A stretch of DNA of 15,706 nucleotides from an uncultured Gammaproteobacteria bacterium (GTDB lineage Bacteria > Pseudomonadota > Gammaproteobacteria > GCA-2729495), in NCBI GenBank assembly GCA_947258805.1, contig CAMYJV010000071.1:8116-23821 (forward strand), read 5' to 3'. Each line of letters starts with the position of its first letter. Positions within the stretch are counted from its first letter, which is position 1. The notes under the pieces are model-generated. The model was given only the letters and a program-made list of their open reading frames with translations, did no database searches and was not told the DNA's origin. Position numbers and translations under genes: made by a program. Positions 1 through 6,605 of this stretch are shown here, piece after piece.

Positions 1-330
1 AATCGTATCGCGCAGGATACCCGCGTTGTTCACGACCCCGTCGATGCGGCCGAAGTTGTCGATAGCCGACTGGATAATCGCGTGGGCGCTGTCCCATTCC
101 GCGACGCTGTTGAAGTTGGCAACGGCCGTACCGCCCCGCGACTCGATTTCTCTGACCACCTCGTCGGCCGGTGTCGCGTCCTCACCCTCACCCTCGGCGC
201 TGCCACCAATGTCGTTGACCACCACCTGCGCACCGTGGTCGGCCAGCATGATGGCAATGGCCCGGCCAATACCGCGCCCGCTTCCCGTGACAACAATGGC
301 CTTGCCGTCCAGCATTTTGTCGCTGCTCAT
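1..330 (-). CDS. Short-chain dehydrogenase/reductase, C-terminus cut by window edge
   Basis: NAD(P)-dependent oxidoreductase of the SDR family. Only the first 110 residues are in the window, because the frame runs open off the left edge. The visible Rossmann half has the cofactor motif TGSGRGIG at residues 15-22, an Asp at residue 40 after the second strand (usually favouring NAD over NADP), and NNAG at 101-104. The catalytic Ser/Tyr/Lys lie beyond the edge. The stretch VVVNDIGG followed by an acidic insert and a DEVV segment resembles the (3R)-hydroxyacyl-CoA dehydrogenase domain of multifunctional enzyme 2/17beta-HSD4-type SDRs; that is a family impression. The start is ATG at 330 with AAAGGA (336-341) as a well-placed ribosome binding site. 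It lies 39 bp downstream of the SnoaL-like gene on the same strand, as the last visible gene of the left operon. A hydroxysteroid or hydroxyacyl-CoA dehydrogenase role is likely; the substrate is unknown. Confidence 0.9.
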   Translation of the reverse strand, partial: MSSDKMLDGKAIVVTGSGRGIGRAIAIMLADHGAQVVVNDIGGSAEGEGEDATPADEVVREIESRGGTAVANFNSVAEWDSAHAIIQSAIDNFGRIDGVVNNAGILRDTI

Positions 331-369
331 TCTTTTCCTTTGCTCCGGTTCAGCCTGCGGCCGGGGTTG

Positions 370-861
370 TCACCCGGCACTGGCGGCGGGTGAAGTCATC
401 TCTGCGGCCGGGATCGGGTTAAAGTAGTGGATGACGACGCTGCGTTTGGCAATTTTCCAGGTGCCGTCGCGGCGTTCGAAGTCGTCGGTGTAGGTTGCGC
501 CGACCATCTGCACCACGTCGTCTTTCGTCGCACCCATGCAATCCACGTCGCAGACGCCCCGGGCGTGGTCGGTGTCGGCAAATTCCAGGCGCAGGTTGGT
601 GGTCAGGTGATGGGTCTCTCGCCAGACCGGGTACAGCACCTCGTGCACCGCGCGGTGAATGCCCTCGTGACCTTCGAACACGCCAAAGGGCGGGCCGATA
701 TCCCACACCGCGTCCGCGTGCCAGATGCCGATGAAGCGATCCCAGTCGTGGCCGTCGAAGCCCTGGCAGTAATCGGTCACCAGGTCGCGCAGCGCCGCTC
801 GGCTTTCCAGTTCGTCGATGCGCTGCACCAGCGCGTCGATCTGCGCCTGCTGGTCAGTCAT
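370..861 (-). CDS. SnoaL/NTF2-like protein, possible BaiE-like dehydratase or isomerase
   Basis: A 163-residue protein of the NTF2-like alpha+beta-barrel superfamily (SnoaL_4 type), a fold that includes ketosteroid isomerase, scytalone dehydratase, bile acid 7alpha-dehydratase BaiE and many non-enzymes. It begins with a short acidic helix (residues 5-22), then a LVTDYCQGFD segment with Tyr31 and Asp36, a THH motif at 83-85, Asp105/Asp107 in the strand CDVDC, and a C-terminal strand ending in HYFNP (145-149). The Tyr/Asp pair five residues apart, a His near 84 and an Asp near 106 match the active-site layout I recall for BaiE-type dehydratases. This suggests a real active site but does not name the substrate. 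Its ATG overlaps the stop of the flavoprotein gene as ATGA (858-861), so the two are translationally coupled. A role acting on a ring ketone or alcohol is inferred from the neighbours. A stress or ring-hydroxylase small-subunit-like protein is the alternative. Confidence 0.85.
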   Translation of the reverse strand: MTDQQAQIDALVQRIDELESRAALRDLVTDYCQGFDGHDWDRFIGIWHADAVWDIGPPFGVFEGHEGIHRAVHEVLYPVWRETHHLTTNLRLEFADTDHARGVCDVDCMGATKDDVVQMVGATYTDDFERRDGTWKIAKRSVVIHYFNPIPAAEMTSPAASAG

Positions 862-2618
862 GCGTCAGCACCGCCCGCAGCACCTACCGGTGTTTCGTCA
901 TGGGCCGCGTTGGCGGCGATATAACCGAAGGTCACCGCGTGCCCGAGGGTGTGGCCGGCGCCGTAGTAGGCCTCCCGCGACGGGCTGGCGATGCAGTTGC
1001 CCGCACCATACAGACCGGGAATCGGCTGGTCCTGCGTGTCCAGCACCCGCGCGCTGGCGTCAATAACCGGCCCGCCGCAGGTATCCAGCGCGCCGGCCGC
1101 CAGGATGATGGCGTAATAGGGCCCCTCGTCGCGCAGCGGATGCATCGTGATATTCGGCGCATCGTTCTGCGGCCAGTCGGTGTCGGCGCGCATGGGCGAG
1201 AACACCGGGTGCCACTCGGTGTCGTAGCCCGCCTCGCCCCGGTGGAAATCGTCATCCTGCCCGGCCTGCGCAAATTCGTTGAAGCGGCCGATGGTCGCCG
1301 CGAGGTTTTCGGCAAACGCCGGGTCGAGACTGAGCCCGCCCGTGTGCTCAGCGAACTCCGCCAACTGTGCTTCCAGCTTGCTCGCCAGGTCGGCAAGGCT
1401 ATCGCCCACCAGGACCGGCGCGTCCGACGGTTTTGCCGGCAGCGGGTACACGCCGGCGTAGGCCTCGGCGGTGCGCTGGTCGTAGACCATGAACATCAGC
1501 TGGTTTGGAAACTCCGCGCGGGACGGGTTGTAGGTACCGTGAATCTCCGTGCGGTCGTTGTAGTTGCGATGTTCGTTCACCGCGCGCACGCCGTAGCGGT
1601 TCACCTGCAGCATGGAGTCGCCGGGCGGATAGAATACGCCTGCGCCCAGCACCGGGTTAATCAGCGCCTCGTCCAGCACCACCTGCGAGCGCCACGCGCA
1701 GCCGAGGTTGCCCAGCCGCGCCCCGGCCGCCCCGGCAATGTTGATGAAATCGCCTGTGGAATCGGGCTTCGCGCAGGCCCCGACCACCGGGTTGCGCTGG
1801 TACTTCGCCACGAACTCGGGATTGTGTACGTAGCCGCCCGTGCCGAAGATTACGGCCTTGCGGGCGCCGAAGGATACCGTCGCGCCGTTCACATCGGCCT
1901 CTATGCCCACCACGCGACCGTTGTCATTCAGCACGACGCGTGCGACCGGATGCCCGGTGTACACGGGAATGTCGCGCGCGTTGATTGCGGCGTGCAGCTG
2001 CTCCATCAGCAACGCGCCGAGGCCCATGTTGCCGTCGGCGTCCACCGGGCCCAGCGGCCGGCCCGTGGGCACTTTGTTTTCCGGCACGTTATCCAGGTAG
2101 TCGGTGGCCGGGCGGTCCAGCGCGAACATTCGCCATTCCGCCACGTTCAGCGCGTTCGCCTCCCGCAGCTGTTCCACTGCCGGCGACGCATTGTCGTAGA
2201 AAGCCTCCAGCAACGCATATTCGCCGGCACTGACACCGAGGGTCGAGCTGTCTGCGTTGTAGCGTTCCGGGTACGAAAACCTGGCCATGTAGCGCAGGCA
2301 GTCATCCCTGCGATCTGCGATACCTTTTTCACGCAGCGTGAAGTTGTCGGGTATCCAGAGTACGCCGGCGGATTTCGCGGCGGTGCCGCCCACGGTCGCG
2401 GCCTTCTCAACCATCAGCACCGAATCGCCGTTGTCATCCGCCACGACCGCAGCGGTGGCTGCTGCCGCACCGCTGCCAACCACAACGATGTCAGCCTCGT
2501 GATCCCATTGCCTGCCCGGAGCGGCCTGACAGGCACCCAGGGCGCCAGCGCCCAGCGTGGCTGCCGCGGCCCCCGCAAGTATCTCGCGTCGGGAAATCGC
2601 GTTCTTGGAATCGCTCAT
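858..2618 (-). CDS. Tat/lipobox FAD-dependent dehydrogenase, KSTD/fumarate-reductase family
   Basis: A 586-residue flavoprotein of the FAD_binding_2 superfamily, which includes 3-ketosteroid delta-1/delta-4-dehydrogenases, fumarate reductase and urocanate reductase. The N-terminus carries a twin-arginine leader (SRREIL, residues 9-14), a small-residue hydrophobic stretch, and a lipobox LGAC with Cys30 followed by Gln. The mature enzyme is therefore predicted to be an exported lipoprotein. The FAD dinucleotide fold VVVGSGAAAATAA is at 45-57, with an acidic E71 closing it and GGTAAKSAG at 77-85. The C-terminal flavin cap has GLYGAGN and AYYGAGHTLGHAVTFGY. Tyr551 and Gly555 sit where the catalytic Tyr and Gly of KSTD fall in a recalled alignment. 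The length fits KSTD-like enzymes. It lies 65 bp after the synthetase and overlaps the SnoaL-like gene by ATGA. Ring desaturation of a ketone is likely; a periplasmic reductase of an unsaturated acid is possible. Confidence 0.88.
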   Translation of the reverse strand: MSDSKNAISRREILAGAAAATLGAGALGACQAAPGRQWDHEADIVVVGSGAAAATAAVVADDNGDSVLMVEKAATVGGTAAKSAGVLWIPDNFTLREKGIADRRDDCLRYMARFSYPERYNADSSTLGVSAGEYALLEAFYDNASPAVEQLREANALNVAEWRMFALDRPATDYLDNVPENKVPTGRPLGPVDADGNMGLGALLMEQLHAAINARDIPVYTGHPVARVVLNDNGRVVGIEADVNGATVSFGARKAVIFGTGGYVHNPEFVAKYQRNPVVGACAKPDSTGDFINIAGAAGARLGNLGCAWRSQVVLDEALINPVLGAGVFYPPGDSMLQVNRYGVRAVNEHRNYNDRTEIHGTYNPSRAEFPNQLMFMVYDQRTAEAYAGVYPLPAKPSDAPVLVGDSLADLASKLEAQLAEFAEHTGGLSLDPAFAENLAATIGRFNEFAQAGQDDDFHRGEAGYDTEWHPVFSPMRADTDWPQNDAPNITMHPLRDEGPYYAIILAAGALDTCGGPVIDASARVLDTQDQPIPGLYGAGNCIASPSREAYYGAGHTLGHAVTFGYIAANAAHDETPVGAAGGADA

Positions 2619-2683
2619 AGTGTGCGCAGGGTTGGAACCTGGAACCGCATCAAAGACATTCGCAGCGTCGCTCCGCCGAACAT

Positions 2684-4099
2684 TCAGCGCTGGAGTTTGA
2701 TGCCGGCTTCCTCACGATCCCAGCAGTCGGCCGTGATGCCCTCGTCCTTCAGCTTGAATTTCTCGACCCGCTCGCTGGGTGTCTTCGGCAAGGAGTCACG
2801 AATCGCGATGTAGCGAGGAATCGCGAAGTAGGCCAGGCGCGGCTCGCACCAGCGTATGAGCTCTTCTTCCGTCACCGACTGGCCGGGCTTCAACACCACG
2901 ACGGCCTTCACTTCCTCTTCGCCCACGTCCGACGGTACGCCGACCACGCAGGATTCCAGCACGGCTTCGTTCGAACTGAGCACGCCTTCCACCTCGAATG
3001 ACGAGATATTTTCGCCGCGGCGGCGGATTGCCTGTTTCTTGCGATCCACGAAGAAGAAATAACCGTCCTCGTCCATGCGGCCAAGGTCACCGGTGTGGAT
3101 CCAGTTATTGGCAAATAAATCCAGCGTGGCTTCCGGCTGCTTGTAGTAACCGCTGGTACCGACCCACATGCGATCGGAGCGGCAAATGAACTCGCCGAGC
3201 TTGCCGGGTTCACACTCGTTATCGTCGTCGTCGACGATGCGTACATCCCAACCGGTGATCGGCTTGCCGCAGGCCCCGGCGCGCGGTTCGTCGTAAGGGC
3301 TGGCCAGGCAGACATAGCATTCCGTCATGCCGTAGACCTCCAGGATCTTGGTATTGAAACGCTCCTGGAAAGCATGCCACTCATCCTGAGGCGCCGCCGC
3401 CCCGACCATGAGCCGGATCGGATTGTCGGCGTCCTCCTCGCTGGGCTCCTGTTTCAGCAGGATGGGAATAATCCCGCCGATGTAATTGGCCTCGGTGCAC
3501 TCCCAGCGGCGGCAATCGTCCCACAGCCGGCTGGCGGAAAAGCGATCTACGATCACTGCCTTCGCATCTGCAAGGATCGCCGGACCGATGGTGATGCCCT
3601 GGGCATTACCGTGAAAGAACGGCAGCCCGGTGTACAGCACATCGTCTTCCGTGTAGCGCGAGTACTTCACCGACTCGGCCCAGATCGCGTGCCAGTAGTA
3701 GTGGCTCATCTCGACGCCCTTCGACACCCCGGTGGTACCCGAGGTGTAGAGGATCGAGGCCATGTCACTGTAGTGAACCTGCGCGTCCGGCGTGTTACCC
3801 GACCGGTCGGTCAGCTCACCGTAAGTGAGCGTCTCGATGCCCTTCCATTTCGGCACCGCGGGCGCGTCGTCAGCGGTCTGAGTGAACGCCGTATGATTCA
3901 GCTTCTTCAGGTCGTCCGAGACTTCGTCCAGGCGATCCAGGTACTGGGTGTCGGCGACCATCGCCACGCAGTCGGACTGGTCGATCTGGTAGTGCAGACC
4001 CTTGCCCTTCAGTGCCACATTGATCGGCACCTCGACAGCCATGTTCCAGGAGGCCCACTTCTTAGCATGTTTTTCGAATTTATCGTCCCAGCGACCCAT
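2684..4099 (-). CDS. Acyl-CoA synthetase (ANL family), N-terminally short
   Basis: AMP-forming acyl-CoA ligase, expected to activate a carboxylic acid with ATP and CoA. Residues are numbered from the upstream ATG at 4105. Visible signatures are the P-loop TSGTTGVSKG (121-130), YGMTE (258-262), TGD (338-340), the hinge DRKK (354-357) and RRRGENISSFEVE (361-373). The segment at residues 23-45 (AVEVPIN...QIDQSD) normally sits near residue 100 in CaiC-like ligases, so roughly the first 80-90 residues of the family are missing. There is an in-frame TGA 30 nt upstream of 4105 and only about 130 bp before the receptor gene, so no full-length start fits. GGAGG is 8 nt from the ATG at 4099 but only 2 nt from the ATG at 4105, so 4099 is preferred (471 residues). 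The usual catalytic Lys near the C-terminus reads SERVEK, with Arg446 where Lys is typical. It may be a natural short form or a 5'-deleted gene; the reading frame itself is intact. Confidence 0.87.
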   Translation of the reverse strand: MGRWDDKFEKHAKKWASWNMAVEVPINVALKGKGLHYQIDQSDCVAMVADTQYLDRLDEVSDDLKKLNHTAFTQTADDAPAVPKWKGIETLTYGELTDRSGNTPDAQVHYSDMASILYTSGTTGVSKGVEMSHYYWHAIWAESVKYSRYTEDDVLYTGLPFFHGNAQGITIGPAILADAKAVIVDRFSASRLWDDCRRWECTEANYIGGIIPILLKQEPSEEDADNPIRLMVGAAAPQDEWHAFQERFNTKILEVYGMTECYVCLASPYDEPRAGACGKPITGWDVRIVDDDDNECEPGKLGEFICRSDRMWVGTSGYYKQPEATLDLFANNWIHTGDLGRMDEDGYFFFVDRKKQAIRRRGENISSFEVEGVLSSNEAVLESCVVGVPSDVGEEEVKAVVVLKPGQSVTEEELIRWCEPRLAYFAIPRYIAIRDSLPKTPSERVEKFKLKDEGITADCWDREEAGIKLQR

Positions 4100-4105
4100 G
4101 GCCAT

Positions 4106-4115
4106 AACCTCCGCG
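4106..4115 (-). promoter_or_regulatory. Ribosome binding site deciding the synthetase start
   Basis: On the minus strand GCGGAGGTT directly precedes two in-frame ATGs, at 4105 and 4099. The GGAGG core is 2 nt from the first, too close, and 8 nt from the second, which is ideal. It implies active initiation at 4099 even though the protein lacks the usual family N-terminus. Confidence 0.6.
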
Positions 4116-4235
4116 CGGCATTCAATCGTCCATCAGGTTTCTTCGACACTAACTCTGTTCAAGTTTCTATACCGTTAGCAACCGAGGAACACGGCACCCG
4201 CCTCACGAATGCCGTATCCAAATTGCTCTCTCTGC
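4106..4235. other. Intergenic gap between receptor and synthetase with possible internal promoter
   Basis: This is the widest gap inside the left operon (130 bp). On the minus strand it contains a -10-like TATAGA (4171-4166) running straight into the decamer AAACTTGAAC (4166-4157). The same decamer occurs in the control region at 6482-6491 in the opposite orientation relative to operon transcription. No good -35 is visible, so promoter status is weak. No coding sequence for the missing synthetase N-terminus was found in any minus-strand frame. Confidence 0.3.
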
Positions 4236-6422
4236 TTAGAACGTAAACGTCACCTCTGCGCCCCACGTGCGCGGTGCCCGTGGTGCCGCGTAGGTCCACA
4301 GGTTCGCGACGTCGAAGCCGATGCCGTAACCGTCTTCGTCGGTGAGGTTGCGCCCGTAAACGCTGAACTCCCAGCCTTCGTAGCCATAGTTGATAGAACC
4401 GTCGACCAGGTGCTGCGAATCGTTTGACGTCTGCGGCGAGTTCAACAGCGTGACCTCATGCTCGTCAATGAAGTGGTAACCGGCCCGGATCCAGCCGGTC
4501 CCCGGGCCCAGCTGCCGCTCGTACTGAGCGCTCAGGGATCCGGTCCACTCGGGCGCCCGCCGCAAGTCGAGGTTCGAGTTATCCGTTACCACACCGTCGC
4601 CGGTCAGGTCGGCGTCAAAGTCGTCGTACTCCGAGTCCAGGTAGCCGACATTGGCGCGGATCTCCAGGCCTTCGATGGGATAGGCGAGGGCCTCCAGCTC
4701 GACGCCCCACAACGTCGCCTCAGCGGCGTTGGCAATAACCGTCTGCTGCCCGGTACCACCTGCGCCAAGAGGCAGTGCCTCGCTGACCTCTTCCTGCTTG
4801 TCGTCGTAACTGCTGTAGAAGATGGTGCCGTTCAACACCAGCCGGCGGTCCCACCACTGCGTCTTGGCGCCGAGCTCGAAATTGTCCAGGGTCTCCGGAT
4901 CGTAGGGCGTCACTGCCACGGCCACTTCGTCAGGCCGGCCGACAAAACCACCGCTGCGATAGCCCCGCGTGTAGCTCGCGTACGCCATCGCGTCTTCGTT
5001 GAAGGTGTAGCGCACCGCGACTTTCGGCGTGAACTCGTCCCAGTTCTCGTGCTGCGTCGAGATCGTGGGCACGCCCGTATGCCGGGAAGTCTTGTCATCA
5101 AACGTGTAGCGCAATCCCGCCGTCACTGTCCACTGGTCGTTGAACTCGTAGTCGCCCTCGAAGAACAGCGCGTAGGAGTCAGTGGTCTGTTTACTCTCCC
5201 GCGGTACGGTGACGACACCTGGCGCGACGAAGCCAAGGAAGCTCTCCAGCTGGACCTCGTACTCCGAGGTCCACAAGAACGTACCCACCGTGTACGTCAG
5301 CGGACTGTCCGGCGACGCGTTCGTCAGCCGCAGTTCCAGGCTGGTCTGGTCGTACTGCTCCGGCCGGTTGGTTTCGAACAGCAGGTCCGGCGTTGCGTCG
5401 AAGTCCTGGAACACGTTCTCGTTGATATTCCGGTAGCCGAAAATCGCATCGATATTGATTGCATCGGTCCAGTCGTACCGGGCCTCGAGTATGTAGGTAT
5501 CAACTTCGAAGTCAGCGTCGTTGGCACCTTGCTGGGTAACCTTGTAACGATCGCCGCCAAGGGGGTCGTCTACACTTGGCGCACAGAAGTTGGCTATTGT
5601 GCCGTCGCAGAACAGCTGATTGGGCTGGCCGACATAGTTCAACGGCGGCGTATCCTGTTCCGTGCGCTCGATGTCGTAAGAAAACTCCAGCTCCAGGTCC
5701 TCAGCGGCCTGCCACAAGACGTTTGCACCCACCTGGTAGTACCGGCTCTCGCCATCTTTATTGCCGGTCACCAGGTTCTCCCAGTAACCCTCGTCCTGGT
5801 TCCGGTAAGCACCGAACACCTTGATGGCGACTTCTTCGTTGCCGAAATTGAAGATGCCGTCGGCATAGGTCGTGTCGTAGTCACCGGCGCCAACGCGGAT
5901 CTTGCCGCCCCGCTCGCCCGTAGGCTTGGTCCGTGCCAGGTTAATGACACCGCCGATCGCGTTGCGGCCGAACAGCGTGCCCTGCGGGCCACGCAGCACT
6001 TCCATGCGCTCGACGTCGAAGGTTCTTAGTAATCCCCCCGACAACTTGCCGTGGTAAATACCGTCGATCACGGTCTGTACCGCCGGGTCGAAGTTCGACT
6101 CCACGTCGGCCACACCCACACCGCGGATGTACGCCGCCGCGACACCGCCGGGTCCCTGAGCCGTGTCGTCGATGACCAGGTTGGGTGACACGTCAACCAG
6201 GTCGCGGATGTCGGATACAAAGCGCCGCTCGATTTCCCCCTGGCTCACGGCACTCACCGACATCGCGACGTTCTGGATGTTTTCCTCGCGTTTACGCGCG
6301 GTGACCGTAATTTCTTCGAACCCCCCCGAGTCCTGCGCCAGCACCCCATCATTGGGCAAAACCAGCAGGGTCATCGCTGCAACCCCGAGAATTGATCCAG
6401 TCAGTCCGTTGCAAGTATTCAT
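4236..6422 (-). CDS. TonB-dependent outer-membrane receptor
   Basis: A 728-residue outer-membrane active transporter, expected to import a substrate too large or hydrophobic for porins using TonB-ExbBD energy. From the ATG at 6422 there is a signal peptide (hydrophobic residues about 9-23, likely cleavage after VLA at 27-29). A TonB-box-like ITVTARKR follows at 38-45, then a plug domain with AYIRGVG (97-103), RMEVLRGPQGTLFGRNAIGGVIN (139-161), and a beta-barrel ending in TFTF with the terminal Phe typical of BamA substrates. The frame stays open upstream to a GTG at 6509, but that would put 29 extra residues before a clean signal peptide, so 6422 was chosen. It is first in the left operon, behind the best promoter candidate in the window. 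The FecA/CirA-like sequence without a siderophore synthesis or iron context suggests uptake of the organic substrate handled by the neighbours (inference). Confidence 0.93.
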   Translation of the reverse strand: MNTCNGLTGSILGVAAMTLLVLPNDGVLAQDSGGFEEITVTARKREENIQNVAMSVSAVSQGEIERRFVSDIRDLVDVSPNLVIDDTAQGPGGVAAAYIRGVGVADVESNFDPAVQTVIDGIYHGKLSGGLLRTFDVERMEVLRGPQGTLFGRNAIGGVINLARTKPTGERGGKIRVGAGDYDTTYADGIFNFGNEEVAIKVFGAYRNQDEGYWENLVTGNKDGESRYYQVGANVLWQAAEDLELEFSYDIERTEQDTPPLNYVGQPNQLFCDGTIANFCAPSVDDPLGGDRYKVTQQGANDADFEVDTYILEARYDWTDAINIDAIFGYRNINENVFQDFDATPDLLFETNRPEQYDQTSLELRLTNASPDSPLTYTVGTFLWTSEYEVQLESFLGFVAPGVVTVPRESKQTTDSYALFFEGDYEFNDQWTVTAGLRYTFDDKTSRHTGVPTISTQHENWDEFTPKVAVRYTFNEDAMAYASYTRGYRSGGFVGRPDEVAVAVTPYDPETLDNFELGAKTQWWDRRLVLNGTIFYSSYDDKQEEVSEALPLGAGGTGQQTVIANAAEATLWGVELEALAYPIEGLEIRANVGYLDSEYDDFDADLTGDGVVTDNSNLDLRRAPEWTGSLSAQYERQLGPGTGWIRAGYHFIDEHEVTLLNSPQTSNDSQHLVDGSINYGYEGWEFSVYGRNLTDEDGYGIGFDVANLWTYAAPRAPRTWGAEVTFTF

Positions 6423-6474
6423 TGAGGGGCCCCCACAGCCATTAAGAATCACCGCGCCGGAACGCGTTTGTAGC

Positions 6475-6509
6475 GTGAAACAAACTTGAACTTTATTCAA
6501 ATCTTTCAC
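6475..6509. repeat. Nested inverted repeat, candidate TetR-type operator
   Basis: Outer arms are GTGAAA (6475-6480) and TTTCAC (6504-6509). Inner arms are TTGAA (6486-6490) and TTCAA (6496-6500) around CTTTA. The two palindromes share nearly the same centre (6492 and 6493). The inner 15-bp element has the size of many TetR-family operators, and the whole element covers the predicted -10 and start point of the receptor promoter. A TetR gene lies in the divergent operon, so repression at this site is a reasonable inference. Spacer lengths differ (5 versus 3 nt), so the symmetry is imperfect. Confidence 0.45.
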
Positions 6510-6528
6510 AGACTATGAGCCGTGTCAA
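6500..6528 (-). promoter_or_regulatory. Candidate sigma70 promoter for the receptor operon
   Basis: The minus strand has a perfect -35 TTGACA (6528-6523), a 17-nt spacer ending in an extended -10 TGA, then AAGATT (6505-6500) as a 3-of-6 -10. The start point would fall near 6493, giving a leader of about 70 nt to ATG 6422. The weak -10 is partly offset by the perfect -35 and the TGn element. Confidence 0.4.
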
Positions 6529-6605
6529 GTTCCCGCGCGCGCGGCCATTCGTGCACCGCACAAAGGTTGCGCGCGCCCCACACTGGTGAATTAGCGGAGT
6601 TGCCG

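Larger units (their letters stand above)
6423..6605. other. Divergent control region between receptor and crotonase operons
   Basis: A 183-bp non-coding stretch separating operons A and B. It holds a candidate leftward promoter (6528-6500), a nested inverted repeat (6475-6509), an alternating C-G tract (6533-6544) and a second GCGCGCGC run (6569-6576). The ribosome binding site for the crotonase gene (GGAG at 6596-6599, 6 nt before ATG 6606) closes it on the right. No convincing sigma70 promoter for the rightward operon was found; TTGAAC at 6486-6491 with GACTAT at 6511-6516 is the best but poor. Confidence 0.7.

Noticed and set aside
2633..2646. Tandem 7-bp repeat TGGAACC before the flavoprotein gene
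   Set aside because: Two copies only, in a 65-bp gap, with no regulatory context; likely chance.
900..2813. Very long plus-strand open frame (637 codons) opposite the flavoprotein gene
   Set aside because: The minus strand encodes a flavoprotein with clear FAD motifs. The plus frame is an antisense by-product of high GC, rich in Arg, His and Val with no domain signature, and runs into the synthetase gene.
4191..4215. ACGGCA/TGCCGT inverted repeat as a terminator after the receptor
   Set aside because: Only a 6-bp stem with a 13-nt loop and no T-run on the minus strand, so it is not convincing.
4106..4235. Frameshifted N-terminus of the synthetase upstream of its start
   Set aside because: All three minus-strand frames were read; each is short, interrupted by stops and shows no ligase-like sequence, and the gap is too small for 80-90 codons.
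4458..6029. Plus-strand open frame of 523 codons opposite the receptor
   Set aside because: The receptor on the minus strand is unmistakable. The antisense frame has no family motifs, signal peptide or ribosome binding site.
6423..6509. GTG start at 6509 for the receptor
   Set aside because: It would place 29 residues before a normal signal peptide, and it falls inside the predicted promoter and operator.
6522..6605. Upstream ATG at 6522 for the crotonase
   Set aside because: The added residues are Arg/Ser-rich and unlike the family, while ATG 6606 has GGAG 6 nt upstream.
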